Positions 15,318 to 23,763 of a stretch of DNA of 35,583 nucleotides are shown here, piece after piece. This DNA is from a virus. The stretch lies in IMG/VR virus record IMGVR_UViG_3300033156_000290, positions 1 through 35,583 of that record. One strand, written 5' to 3'. A model generated the notes under the pieces. That model worked only from the letters and a program-made list of their open reading frames with translations. It was not told the origin of the DNA and ran no database searches. The first letter of the stretch is position 1. Every line of letters begins with the position of its first letter. Position numbers and translations under genes: made by a program.

Positions 15318-15372
15318 CTGGTACCGATTGCTTGGCACAAAGGGGGAGGGTGCTAACAAACTCAGGTACCAG
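15318..15372. repeat. Nested hairpin CTGGTACC / GGTACCAG with inner stem
   Basis: The outer stem is CTGGTACC (15318-15325) with GGTACCAG (15365-15372). The inner stem is TTGGCAC (15332-15338) with GTGCTAA (15350-15356), allowing one G-U pair, around an 11-base purine-rich loop. The two stems are separated by small internal loops, as in a folded RNA. It lies 14 bases from the 16-base inverted repeat. Confidence 0.6.
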
Positions 15373-15400
15373 ATAAGGTTGTATGCGAAGGACGTCATTA

Positions 15401-15772
15401 CTACTTGGGTGAGTTTACTAAAGAAGTGATTAGGGCGATTATTACTGCTCCTGTAGCTGTAATAACTGTACCAATGACCACACGATACCAATATAGGACG
15501 CGATTGTTCATTTCCCTCTCTAAGTTATTGATACGGTTGTTGACATTGTTAACGGACCTCGGAACTGAGTCTGCTACGTCCTTTAAGTTCTTGGCAGTCT
15601 CACGCATGTCCTCTGTAATGTGCTTTAACTCGTTTGAGAGTACAGCAGTGGCCTTTTGTTGTTCTGTTATACATAAACGCAGCTCCTCAATGGCCTTCCA
15701 CTGAGCGTTCTCTTGACGACGTATCTCCTTCATAGTAGGACTAGAAGTAAGCTGAACCTCTAAGTTGTCCAT
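15401..15772 (-). CDS. XhlA-like coiled-coil membrane protein (lysis)
   Basis: The 123-residue protein is a long helical coiled coil (residues about 14-90, rich in Glu, Lys, Asn and Leu heptads). It ends in one transmembrane segment at about 95-117 (VVIGTVITATGAVIIALITSL) with a short tail. This layout matches the haemolysin XhlA family that works with a holin in Bacillus prophage PBSX, and similar proteins occur at the end of many siphovirus tail operons. ATG 15772 directly abuts the preceding stop and has AAGGAG nine bases upstream. A role in host lysis is inferred from fold and position beside endolysin and holin candidate; a tail or membrane anchoring role is an alternative. Confidence 0.65.
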   Translation of the reverse strand: MDNLEVQLTSSPTMKEIRRQENAQWKAIEELRLCITEQQKATAVLSNELKHITEDMRETAKNLKDVADSVPRSVNNVNNRINNLEREMNNRVLYWYRVVIGTVITATGAVIIALITSLVNSPK

Positions 15773-16033
15773 CTAAGTGCTCCTTAAAGGTGTTTTTCCT
15801 ATAGTTTCACGGATAGCGTTCACTATCTCTATAGAGAGTGGGTTTCGTATCTTTTTGTCAGGTTTACCTTTATCGTGCAGGTTGGTGTCCTCAAATATAG
15901 CTCCACAGTAACCACATTGGTCGCACATGTATCTCCATACCCCTGTAAGGGCACGAACTTTCTCTGGTAACTGTACGACTCGGATGTCACTCGAATTACA
16001 GTTACTGCACTTTGTTGGCTTACTTATTGTCAC
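15773..16033 (-). CDS. Small zinc-ribbon protein
   Basis: The 86-residue protein has two CxxC knuckles, Cys9/Cys12 (KCSNCNSSD) and Cys37/Cys40 (MCDQCGYCG, with an additional Cys43), as in a classic zinc ribbon, followed by a charged segment and a short helix. The frame is open to 16057, but GTG 16033 is preceded by AAGGAGG, overlaps the fibre stop by one base (TAGTG), and begins just before the ribbon, so it is the likely start. Function is unknown. The position between fibre and lysis genes does not decide between a structural and a regulatory role. Confidence 0.65.
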   Translation of the reverse strand: MTISKPTKCSNCNSSDIRVVQLPEKVRALTGVWRYMCDQCGYCGAIFEDTNLHDKGKPDKKIRNPLSIEIVNAIRETIGKTPLRST

Positions 16034-17394
16034 TAGAAGTGCCTCCTTACAATCCATTCGGCTATATTCAAGCCAGCTCCGGCCAAGGTGTTATATGGCG
16101 CTAGAACGGGTACTATTGCTACCAAAGTGTTCCAATTGCAGAAGTTTGCCGTTGAGTAGCCCAAGGCGTCAATCCCCAATCCCGAAGCGGAATCGTAGAC
16201 GACATAAGTCATCGTCCCACTTGCTGCTGCTACGCCCTTCCAGCCTACCTGTCCGCCCGCTGGCTGAGCCACTATGGTGACATTTGGCAGTAGAGGGTCG
16301 CTAGTAGGAATGCCCGCTATTGCCTCGCCCATTGCTAGCGCAGCATAATTTGTATCTGGGAGATTGTCAGCAAAACTGGCACCCCAACCATCTGGTATTG
16401 GAGGTGCATTTGCAGCTACATTCGCTGCACCGCCACAGTATCGGTTACGTGTCGCGCCACTCCATAGTCGGTCGTACTTCTTAGTATATCCTGCACCTAA
16501 TAAGTCTACATAGTCAGCTGTCTGGAATAGTTCCGAACCAGGTGTGTTATAGACAATTGTTCCTCCACCTACTTGTTGAAGGGACAGCCAATTGTAACGA
16601 TTTGCAAGGTTTTGGGCATTTAGGATGCTACTAGTAGTAGCCACTAACTCTAAGAGAGTAGTGTCTGAGGCTCTATCACGATGGGTCCAGGAACCAGTGG
16701 CTCCTGTAACACATGTCATAGTGCCACAGGTACCACTGTCGATAGTACCTATGGTACCCGCTGCAACAGCTCCAGCACCAAAGTATTGGTATACATAAAG
16801 GCTTCGGAGTACTCCAGGATTTAGCGAATTACCAATAGACAACTGACGATTAGTTGCATCCCACCCCAAATAGTCTATGTCGCTAAATGTCCACTTAGAA
16901 TTGGCTGCGTCCCAGTATAGTAACTGTCCTTGAGACGTACCTGGGTCGACATACGCTCCTGTACCTATTGCTACCCAAGTAGTTGCTGTAGCATCGTATA
17001 TGTAAAGTAGTTGCTCATCGTCGCGGTAAAAGAGTTGCCAGTTTTCTGGGGTTCCTGGAAATGCATTTCCACTGTCTACTTCTATACCTATCTCTAGCTG
17101 CTCGTTACCTACAGGGTTAAGTACTACCGTCTTAATAGATGTCCCTGCAGATACTTTGGAGTTGAGATAGTCCTCTGTAGTATCAGTACTTGTAACCTTT
17201 ACTAATTCGTCTTGGGAACTAGTAAAGTCGTCACTTCCTGCACCTGTAGAGTTGTAAAAGCTTTGTCCAACGTTAGGGTCTCCTACAGTACGGTAAAGTA
17301 GGTCCTGTCTTCTGATTTCTTCGCCAATTAGGCGTCGTATCGCATATCCTAAAGGATTTATCTTCCAACTACGTGCTAATAGTCTATTGGTCAT
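16033..17394 (-). CDS. Putative tail fibre / receptor-binding protein
   Basis: The 453-residue protein is the last structural gene after the tail-tip gene and overlaps it by 4 bases (ATGA). It is rich in Gly, Ala, Thr, Ser, Tyr and Trp with low charge, and carries short fibre-like elements such as PENWQLFYRDDEQLLYIY and SQGQLLYWDAANSKWTF, separated by YDATATTWVAIG. These are typical of beta-structured tail fibre stalks. The C-terminal 150 residues (from about WSGATRNRYCGG) look like a distinct globular head that could contact the host. I do not recognise a named fibre family. The role is inferred from position and composition. Confidence 0.6.
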   Translation of the reverse strand: MTNRLLARSWKINPLGYAIRRLIGEEIRRQDLLYRTVGDPNVGQSFYNSTGAGSDDFTSSQDELVKVTSTDTTEDYLNSKVSAGTSIKTVVLNPVGNEQLEIGIEVDSGNAFPGTPENWQLFYRDDEQLLYIYDATATTWVAIGTGAYVDPGTSQGQLLYWDAANSKWTFSDIDYLGWDATNRQLSIGNSLNPGVLRSLYVYQYFGAGAVAAGTIGTIDSGTCGTMTCVTGATGSWTHRDRASDTTLLELVATTSSILNAQNLANRYNWLSLQQVGGGTIVYNTPGSELFQTADYVDLLGAGYTKKYDRLWSGATRNRYCGGAANVAANAPPIPDGWGASFADNLPDTNYAALAMGEAIAGIPTSDPLLPNVTIVAQPAGGQVGWKGVAAASGTMTYVVYDSASGLGIDALGYSTANFCNWNTLVAIVPVLAPYNTLAGAGLNIAEWIVRRHF

Positions 17395-19445
17395 GGTCCT
17401 AATGGAGGATCAGTATAGTAATCAGTACCCTCTATTACTACTCCCCCTGAACTCATCTTTACTCCTTCAATCAAGAACTTACGGTTAGTGTCTTGATTGT
17501 ACTCGTCTACAAGAGTTGCTGTCTTATACAGTAACTCTCTGGGGTCGAAGTCAGTTTCATACACAACCCTTTGGTTAAGTCTTATATAGTTAACACACAA
17601 GGTAAGTGCTCTAGACGAAGTATCCCCTTCCGTCAATACTAGGTTCTGATCGTCTATAAGTGTAGGATAACCCATCTCCGAGAACTTCCTTACCAACTGT
17701 GTTGAGTATATAAGAGGTTTGGTAGCATCCGATACAATAGCAGTCTCAAAGAACTTTGACCTACCATAGACAGCAATCGCTCCCAATACCAACCAACGTC
17801 TATTCTTCCTACCTGGTCCCTGCCACCTTCGTGCTCTCTGGGCAATCTTTATATGCCTTACAAGTCCTGTAAAGGTTGGGTCCCTGAACTCCTTAATCTC
17901 ATTAGGCTTTAGGGGATACGCATCTGTCTCAGGACTAAAGAGATCCCAATTAGTTACAGGTCCAGGTGGATAAGAGACGTTATCTGAACTACATAGTATC
18001 CGTGTAGTCCAGATTGCACTTCCATGATCAGAGTTTGGTTGGCCTACAACTATCTTCTCTAAAGTATACAAGGCACCTAAGTCTATATGGACGAAGTCAA
18101 AGAGAGTGTCTTCCGACCATCCATTAACGTCCCTAAACACTGCCCAACCTGTAGTAGTATCAGGATCCTTAAGGTTACTAATACTACCAAACCTTCCTTG
18201 ATAAGGTTTCTCAGTCCCTTGACCAGTCCAAGGAGGTATAGTAGCTAAGTTAGTAAGAGTAGCTCCCTCTATAAGGTTCTGATTATTAGCCTTCTCTGCT
18301 CTTACTATAACATGAGGATAATACTCATCTAAGTTACGAGGCAACCCTATCGACTTCGTCCAGAAGAGCCCATCTATCTCAGCAGGGTTGCTAGCCTTAT
18401 TAGTAAAGTCATCCTCATCCAACCCTATAACTTTGTCAGTTACAGGATCATAGTACAACCTGTACATTAATGAGAACTTTTCTCCCGTTAGCAGCTTTAT
18501 CAGATCCTCTACATATCCATCGTCTCTCTTCCACTCAATATAAGAAAGAGCACTTCCAGGTGAAAGATTTAGGTCACTTACTGAGAACCCAGGGCCTCCG
18601 TCTCCTTTAGAGAACGTTAGGGCACTTGTCAAGACCTCTTTTACTCTAAGAACTCCCTCAGCTCCAGTGTAGGCATAAACTTCAAGGGCTGCTGCAAGTC
18701 CCTGGGACTGCAAAGTATAATTAGGAGGCGGAGCAGGTACAGTTACGTTTAGTTGAATCTTCCCATCCTCGACATAGATTTCGTAAGCGTCTCTTGGAAC
18801 AGGATTGCCACTAGGGTCATATAGCCATATTCCACCAGGTTTCCAAGGACGCCTTGCGGTTCCACTATAGGCCTGGGGATGAGCAACAGGGTCAACTACA
18901 AGTACACGACCTCCAGCAACTAAAGGTATTAAGGTAACCGGACCAGGAAAGGAAAAGAACACTCCAGACTCCATGTATCCTTCTCTTGAGGACTCGTCGT
19001 CTGGAGCACCAACAGTTCCAAGCTTAGTTACTGTTTTATGACACCTATACAATTTGTCTTTGGCTTCTACTCTAAGTACCTCATCGGTCAGAGACACTTC
19101 ACGAATATAGCCCCTAAATACATACTGCTCTTCCCAAGTACCATCTAACATTCGTACACGACACTTTATCCTAACCTCAGACGCTAACTGTAGAGGGTTA
19201 TTCTCATCATACTCATCGTAATAGGACAAATGACCTGAAACCCATCTGCGTTCAACCTCAAACTTAGCGGTTGCATACAGAGACGTTCCACCGTAGCTTA
19301 GCTCTGGTGCACCTAATAAAGGTATTGTAACCCAATCTAAACCATAGAACGCCTGAGCCCCAGACCGAGCTTCTAGTACGTACTCATACACAACACCTTT
19401 ACCTTGTCCAAGTACCTCGTCGATTTTGTATGAAGTAAACGTCAC
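17391..19445 (-). CDS. Tail-tip protein with F5/8 type C (discoidin-like) carbohydrate-binding domain
   Basis: The 684-residue protein follows the distal tail gene. The N-terminal 140 residues are beta-rich (VRIKCRVRMLDGTWEEQYVFRG, DEVLRVEAKDKLY), as in tail hub or adaptor proteins that mediate baseplate assembly. Residues about 395-565 (GRFGSISNLKDPDTTTGWAV, VHIDLGALYTLEKIVV, TTRILCSSDNVSYPP, then GLVRHIKIAQRARRW) match an F5/8 type C galactose-binding-like module. Such modules commonly bind host surface sugars in phage tail tips. The C-terminal region resembles the RNQRVVYET and FLIEGVK elements seen in tail-associated proteins. GTG 19445 has GAGGT upstream and overlaps the preceding stop. 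A role in adsorption is likely; the ligand is unknown. Confidence 0.7.
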   Translation of the reverse strand: MTFTSYKIDEVLGQGKGVVYEYVLEARSGAQAFYGLDWVTIPLLGAPELSYGGTSLYATAKFEVERRWVSGHLSYYDEYDENNPLQLASEVRIKCRVRMLDGTWEEQYVFRGYIREVSLTDEVLRVEAKDKLYRCHKTVTKLGTVGAPDDESSREGYMESGVFFSFPGPVTLIPLVAGGRVLVVDPVAHPQAYSGTARRPWKPGGIWLYDPSGNPVPRDAYEIYVEDGKIQLNVTVPAPPPNYTLQSQGLAAALEVYAYTGAEGVLRVKEVLTSALTFSKGDGGPGFSVSDLNLSPGSALSYIEWKRDDGYVEDLIKLLTGEKFSLMYRLYYDPVTDKVIGLDEDDFTNKASNPAEIDGLFWTKSIGLPRNLDEYYPHVIVRAEKANNQNLIEGATLTNLATIPPWTGQGTEKPYQGRFGSISNLKDPDTTTGWAVFRDVNGWSEDTLFDFVHIDLGALYTLEKIVVGQPNSDHGSAIWTTRILCSSDNVSYPPGPVTNWDLFSPETDAYPLKPNEIKEFRDPTFTGLVRHIKIAQRARRWQGPGRKNRRWLVLGAIAVYGRSKFFETAIVSDATKPLIYSTQLVRKFSEMGYPTLIDDQNLVLTEGDTSSRALTLCVNYIRLNQRVVYETDFDPRELLYKTATLVDEYNQDTNRKFLIEGVKMSSGGVVIEGTDYYTDPPLGP

Positions 19446-20353
19446 TAGTAACCTCTATCCCAATACCTTGGAGATATAGTCTCCTCACTCATAGCCGTAA
19501 CAACTCCAGCTCCTGTACTCCCAGGAGCTAGTTCTACCTTTACAAGTGTCTTAGCACTAGCATGTGCATTTACAGCAGCCATAACCTGACTTGCTGTAGA
19601 AGTAATGTTTCCACTACCATCAGTAGCTAGATTTACGAGGATCTTGTTATAATCAGTACTGCTAGGAGACAAATTGCAACTCACAGACAAAGGCTGTGAA
19701 GGTGCTCCTGGGTCAATGTAAGTAACACTCATATACCTATGGTTCCAATAGTTCTCGGTCAATGCTACTTGGTCATACGGAATATACCTAAGGTCTGCAT
19801 TAGCAACACCTAAGTCTGTTGTAAAAGGCTCATTTAGTACTCCATCCTCTACAAGATGGAGATCGAACTCATACTTATCGGACATATCTGACAAAAGCAT
19901 CCTAACAGGAGTCAAAGGTCCTCCACTAGGAGAAGAGCCTGGGGGCCAGTAAACTTCCCATCCATCATATCTTACGAAAGGTATAAGGTCGTCGGGTATA
20001 CCTTTTAAGTACCCTCTAAAGGCTCTCTTGATGCCTTCGGTTTCGTCTCGAAAGAATACTACTATGTCCCCAAGGTTGTTTTTAGCTCCTACTAAAGTGT
20101 TAAGTAGATACCAAGTGTTCCCGCTCAGAGTGCAGGTTTTGTTCATCTCTTCCCACAAAAGTCCTAAGACTACTTCGTTCAAGTAGTCTTGTTTAGGATC
20201 CTTTAGAATCCTTACAAGTCCATCTCTCCTTCTAGAGTAAGTAGTGTTATAGGTATTCTTTCCACCTTCTAAGGTAGCGTAGCTAAGTTCGAACGAAACC
20301 TGTGTGGTTACGAAAACTATCTTAGGCCAGATTTTCATTACTGGTGTTGTCAT
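19445..20353 (-). CDS. Distal tail (Dit-like) protein with an extra C-terminal domain
   Basis: The 302-residue protein directly follows the tape measure, the usual place of the distal tail protein that joins tube to tip. The N-terminal 170 residues are beta-rich (FVTTQVSFELSYATLEGG, RRRDGLVRILKD, IVVFFRDETEGIKRAFRGYL). Residues 209-290 form a separable domain (VTYIDPGAPSQPLSV, LVNLATDGSGNITSTASQVMAAV, GAGVVTAM) that is also found in the capsid decoration protein at 28306-28989. The first ten codons are duplicated upstream (20323-20396), and the start ATG 20353 overlaps the stop of that duplicated mini-frame (ATGA). Assignment as Dit is by position; the fold is not proven. Confidence 0.6.
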   Translation of the reverse strand: MTTPVMKIWPKIVFVTTQVSFELSYATLEGGKNTYNTTYSRRRDGLVRILKDPKQDYLNEVVLGLLWEEMNKTCTLSGNTWYLLNTLVGAKNNLGDIVVFFRDETEGIKRAFRGYLKGIPDDLIPFVRYDGWEVYWPPGSSPSGGPLTPVRMLLSDMSDKYEFDLHLVEDGVLNEPFTTDLGVANADLRYIPYDQVALTENYWNHRYMSVTYIDPGAPSQPLSVSCNLSPSSTDYNKILVNLATDGSGNITSTASQVMAAVNAHASAKTLVKVELAPGSTGAGVVTAMSEETISPRYWDRGY

Positions 20354-20396
20354 GAACTAAATATAGGCCAGATTTTCATTACTGGTGTTGTCATGA
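20323..20396. repeat. 33-base direct duplication covering the Dit-like start codon
   Basis: The 33 bases at 20323-20355 recur exactly at 20364-20396, a period of 41 bases with an 8-base spacer. On the minus strand each copy contains the ATG and the next ten codons of the Dit-like gene. The upstream copy abuts the tape measure stop, so both ATG codons sit in ATGA overlaps. Confidence 0.9.
20350..20394 (-). CDS. 14-residue mini-frame created by the duplication
   Basis: The duplicated start opens a short frame MTTPVMKIWPIFSS that ends in TGA overlapping the true start ATG at 20353. Its own ATG overlaps the tape measure stop. It may be translated as a coupling peptide that passes ribosomes from the tape measure gene to the Dit-like gene, or may be a neutral by-product of the duplication. 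No function is claimed. Confidence 0.35.
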   Translation of the reverse strand: MTTPVMKIWPIFSS

Positions 20397-23300
20397 TCCG
20401 AATATGGGTGCTAATCCTGCTGCAATTTCACTTTGGATCTGTTTGGCTGCATCAGCAGCTACTTCCTCTGACGACCCTCTGTTAACTTGGATTCCGTGAA
20501 TGTTTATCTGCATTGTTCTTACTAGTCCAGAAAGAAGTAGTGGCTTAGGAATGAGCCATGACAGTAAATGACTTGGCCACTTCCACTCTAGAGGAATGGA
20601 TTGACTCGCAATGTTGACGTCTACCTTGTCTTTCTTCTTGAACAGCTTACCTACCCATCCAAACAGTCCTGAGATGATGCCTCCACCAAGAGCGCCAAGT
20701 ATGTTACCTTTTAAGCCTCCGCCTATAGCAGATGAAATTGTTGTTGCAGCCTTCTTACCTATGACAGTTCCAAGGGCAGCGAACATGTTAGAGATAGCGT
20801 CTCCAATACTTCCAGAAACAATTGACTTACCTAAGTCCCAGAAACCTTCAATAAGAGTGTTACGTAGTTGGACACTAAATTCCATTAGAGCTTGTGCATA
20901 CTCGGCCTCTGCATCTTTTAGTCCTTCCTCTGCTTCCCATAGTTTCTGTTCCAGTTCATCAAGTATCTCTTTACGAGCGCCACCCTCTTCCGTTTCTATT
21001 TTGATTTGAGTTCGTATTTCCTTAAGCCGTCTCTTAGCGTCTTCTACTGCCCTTTCCGCTAGTTCTATGTTAGAAGCAAAAGGCATAAGGATTTCTTCAC
21101 GACGCCGTTGCCTATCGATACTCTCTTGAACTAAGTCCTGTTGAGCTATTCTCCAACGTGTTGCTTCTAACTCTAGTCTATATAGGTCTTCTTCCATCTC
21201 ACGTAACCTGTTAGTAGCTTCTATCCTCTCTCTTAAAGCCTTCTCTTCACGTTCTTTTTGTGCCTTTATACGCTCCTCTACAGTGTCTTGTATTTCCTTT
21301 TCAAGTGCGTATATGTTATACTGGACGTCAACCTCTTTGCTTCGGAGATCGAGTAATGCTTCCGCCAAAGCTTCTTGGGGTACCAAGCCCTTTTCGACTA
21401 AGTCCTTTACAGTATCAACGTAAGAGGCGTATAAGTCCCTAATTCTTTCTGCATATATAACCTTGATTTCTGTCTGTTGTAGGTTAGTCTTTCTAAGTAA
21501 GGCTTCCCTTTCATCTATCTTAATAACACTCTCAAGGTACCTTAACCTACGAGCCTCTTCTGCTAAATAGTCCTTACGACTTCCAGCTCCAGTACCTTCT
21601 TCTCCAATGTCTCTACCTTCACCTCTAGCTCCAACCTCACCTCCTAAGTACTCTTTTGTAAGGACGTCCCATTGTGCTTGTGCAGCTTCAAGATCCCTTT
21701 GTACAGCGTCCAATCGAGCTTGGTAGGACTTCTCACCTGCCCCTCGGGATACTTCTTCTGCCCATTCAGCAGAAGGTCCCCCTGCCGGAGCTGCTACAAC
21801 TTCAAGAATTGTACCCCAGAACGGTCTCCCTGGTCCAGCTTTCTGTAAGGCTTCCTTTTTTGCCTTTAAGTTTTCTATCTCTTGACCTACTAGCCTCAAT
21901 TGAACTTCTAACGTTCTCTCTAACTCCTCTCTATATTCCTTAGCAAACTGCCTTAACCTGTCAAGAGCCTTAGCAACACCTCCAGATTCACTTACGAAAG
22001 TTGCAAAGGATGCAGGAACCTTATCTCCAAGGAACACTCTAAAGGAGTCCCACATGACGTTCATCTCTTTAACTTCTTTGCTGGTCTTATCAACCTTATT
22101 AGCAAGTTCCACAAACTTTCCTATAAAGGAGTCATACGTCCCAAGGAACCCTTCTAACTGAGCCGCGTTCTCTGCACTTACCCTTTGCTCTTCGTTTAGG
22201 AAGTCTATTGCCTCTTGGATCGCAGTTGCCTCTGCAAAATGTGCCTTTTCAGCTTCGTGTAACGCATAGACAAGAGCTCCCAAAGCAGTAACAACACCTG
22301 CTATTGCTAACCCTAATGGACTAATCAAACTCAATAAGGTACGCATACCTGTAACAATACCAGCTCCTGCAAAAGTGGCACCTACACCAACTATTGTTAA
22401 CCTAAGTCTTACAAAGGCCAAAGTTAGTGCTATTACCCCTTTCTCTAACAAGGTAATGAGAGCCCATACTCTATTGATAACGTATAAGGTAACCAGAGCC
22501 TTTACAAGTGCAAATACCGCAGCCGTTAAACTAGTAAAGAGCATTGGGGAATCTCTGAGGACTTCCATGAGCCCTCTGAGACCTGCTACTATTGGCTTCC
22601 ATAGAGGTTCGAAGGCGCCGACTATTTGATGGGCTACATCCTGTATAACCCAGAGTCTGTCTTCCAGTACTTTCTGAAGGTTGAAGAGGTACCTATAGAC
22701 TCCTTCAATTAAGGCGCGATATTCAGGAGCAAGAGCTTCGCCGATCCTCATAAAGATGACCTTAATTCGGTCGGCAATGTTGGAGATCTTAGTAGCAAGG
22801 GTATCCTCGACGAACTGAGCTAAATATCCGAAACGGTTTTCGAGGATTTGCATTGCTGCTTGGAAGGCTTCTTCAGGAGCGGACTTGAGTTTACCACTCT
22901 TTTCGAACTCGATACCATAGGTACTTAATAACTCTCTAGAGATACCCAAGCCTGCTAACTGTCGAATCTCAATAACTCCTGCCTTTAAGTCTGCAAGGGC
23001 ACGGACTACCTGTAACATTCCTGCAGGTAGTCCCATAACTTTGGCAGTTAACCCAAATAGTAACAGCTTCTCTTTTAGGTCTTCTACTGCTTCTGTTGTG
23101 TCAACAGCGGCAATTTCAAAGGCAAGGAGTGCAGTTGTACCTTGGATGATGTCCTCTATCTGAATTGGAGTACGAGCAGCAAAGTCTAGTAACTCCTCGT
23201 ACACCTCTTTAGCTCTTGTGGCACTCTTCGTAAAGGACTGCATTGTCAAGATGGCTAGTTCCATCTCGGCAAAAGCGTCTATTGTGGCCTTACCAATGTT

Positions 23301-23489
23301 TTCTACAGCTACTCCAATGGCTCCTAAGGCAAGCTGAACGTCCGCAGCCGTTCTTCCTAGGCGCTGTAGGCGTGAGTCTACGTCAGTTGCGAACCTGTCA
23401 ACTGCACGAGCTCCTCTTGTTAGTCCTCTAACAAGACCTGCGCCCTCAAGAGTTAGTAGGACGCTTAGAACGAACTGCGTTCTTGCCAT
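20391..23489 (-). CDS. Tape measure protein
   Basis: The 1032-residue protein is the longest in the tail module and lies between the G/GT chaperones and distal tail genes. The N-terminus has the alternating helix pattern of tape measures (EMELAILTMQSFTKSATRA, then FAARTPIQIEDIIQG, a motif shared by many phage tape measures). Three or so strongly hydrophobic stretches fall near residues 320-420 (FTSLTAAVFALVKALVTLYV and others). A long Glu/Arg/Lys coiled coil occupies about 520-860, and the end has a glycine-rich hydrophobic segment (GGGLKGNILGALGGG). ATG 23489 is the only start in frame below the upstream stop; its GGAGG site is 15 bases away. At about 1.5 angstroms per residue the tail would be roughly 150 nm, an estimate only. 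Confidence 0.9.
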   Translation of the reverse strand: MARTQFVLSVLLTLEGAGLVRGLTRGARAVDRFATDVDSRLQRLGRTAADVQLALGAIGVAVENIGKATIDAFAEMELAILTMQSFTKSATRAKEVYEELLDFAARTPIQIEDIIQGTTALLAFEIAAVDTTEAVEDLKEKLLLFGLTAKVMGLPAGMLQVVRALADLKAGVIEIRQLAGLGISRELLSTYGIEFEKSGKLKSAPEEAFQAAMQILENRFGYLAQFVEDTLATKISNIADRIKVIFMRIGEALAPEYRALIEGVYRYLFNLQKVLEDRLWVIQDVAHQIVGAFEPLWKPIVAGLRGLMEVLRDSPMLFTSLTAAVFALVKALVTLYVINRVWALITLLEKGVIALTLAFVRLRLTIVGVGATFAGAGIVTGMRTLLSLISPLGLAIAGVVTALGALVYALHEAEKAHFAEATAIQEAIDFLNEEQRVSAENAAQLEGFLGTYDSFIGKFVELANKVDKTSKEVKEMNVMWDSFRVFLGDKVPASFATFVSESGGVAKALDRLRQFAKEYREELERTLEVQLRLVGQEIENLKAKKEALQKAGPGRPFWGTILEVVAAPAGGPSAEWAEEVSRGAGEKSYQARLDAVQRDLEAAQAQWDVLTKEYLGGEVGARGEGRDIGEEGTGAGSRKDYLAEEARRLRYLESVIKIDEREALLRKTNLQQTEIKVIYAERIRDLYASYVDTVKDLVEKGLVPQEALAEALLDLRSKEVDVQYNIYALEKEIQDTVEERIKAQKEREEKALRERIEATNRLREMEEDLYRLELEATRWRIAQQDLVQESIDRQRRREEILMPFASNIELAERAVEDAKRRLKEIRTQIKIETEEGGARKEILDELEQKLWEAEEGLKDAEAEYAQALMEFSVQLRNTLIEGFWDLGKSIVSGSIGDAISNMFAALGTVIGKKAATTISSAIGGGLKGNILGALGGGIISGLFGWVGKLFKKKDKVDVNIASQSIPLEWKWPSHLLSWLIPKPLLLSGLVRTMQINIHGIQVNRGSSEEVAADAAKQIQSEIAAGLAPIFGS

Positions 23490-23763
23490 AGACCGATTGT
23501 ATCACCTCCTCATCTTCGTCTGGCTTACCGAGGTACCAATGCAGAAGTTTCTTGTGAGACAACTTCAACTTCCTTTGTACCTTGTCGACACTTTTAGGAT
23601 CTGCGAAAGGATTGGTGTGCAGACTTCTGAGTTGGCTAAGTATAGCGTCTTCAGCCAACTTGAACTGCACCGTATCCGCCCATAAAGTCAGTTGGGCTTC
23701 GGTCATCTTCTTAATCTCCTCAATTGTGAACCCAAAATGTTTCAGATCCGCAATGTTAGACAT
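23446..23763 (-). CDS. Tail assembly chaperone, T part of a G/GT frameshift pair
   Basis: A 105-residue frame (MSNIADLKHFGFTIEEIKK) of helical, charged character, in the position of lambda gpT between gpG and the tape measure. An independent ATG at 23763 overlaps the G stop (TAATG). More importantly, this frame is open upstream to the slippery site at 23838-23844, so a -1 shift in G would yield one continuous protein of about 267 residues: 137 from G, 25 from the linker, then 105 from T. In lambda-like phages both G and GT are needed at a fixed ratio for tail tube assembly on the tape measure. Confidence 0.75.
   Translation of the reverse strand: MSNIADLKHFGFTIEEIKKMTEAQLTLWADTVQFKLAEDAILSQLRSLHTNPFADPKSVDKVQRKLKLSHKKLLHWYLGKPDEDEEVIQSVYGKNAVRSKRPTNS

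Larger units (their letters stand above)
15098..15400. other. 303-base non-coding stretch with multiple hairpins
   Basis: No credible gene is present; the one long frame crossing it has no family features and overlaps the XhlA-like gene. It contains three inverted-repeat systems, listed separately (15166-15186, 15218-15304, 15318-15372), together spanning about 200 bases. In the minus-strand late operon it forms the leader of the holin candidate. It could equally be a separate structured RNA or a DNA site. Confidence 0.6.

Noticed and set aside
15159-15491. Minus-strand open frame of 110 codons across the structured gap
   Set aside because: It overlaps the XhlA-like gene, has no ribosome binding site or family-like features, and is explained by the inverted repeats.
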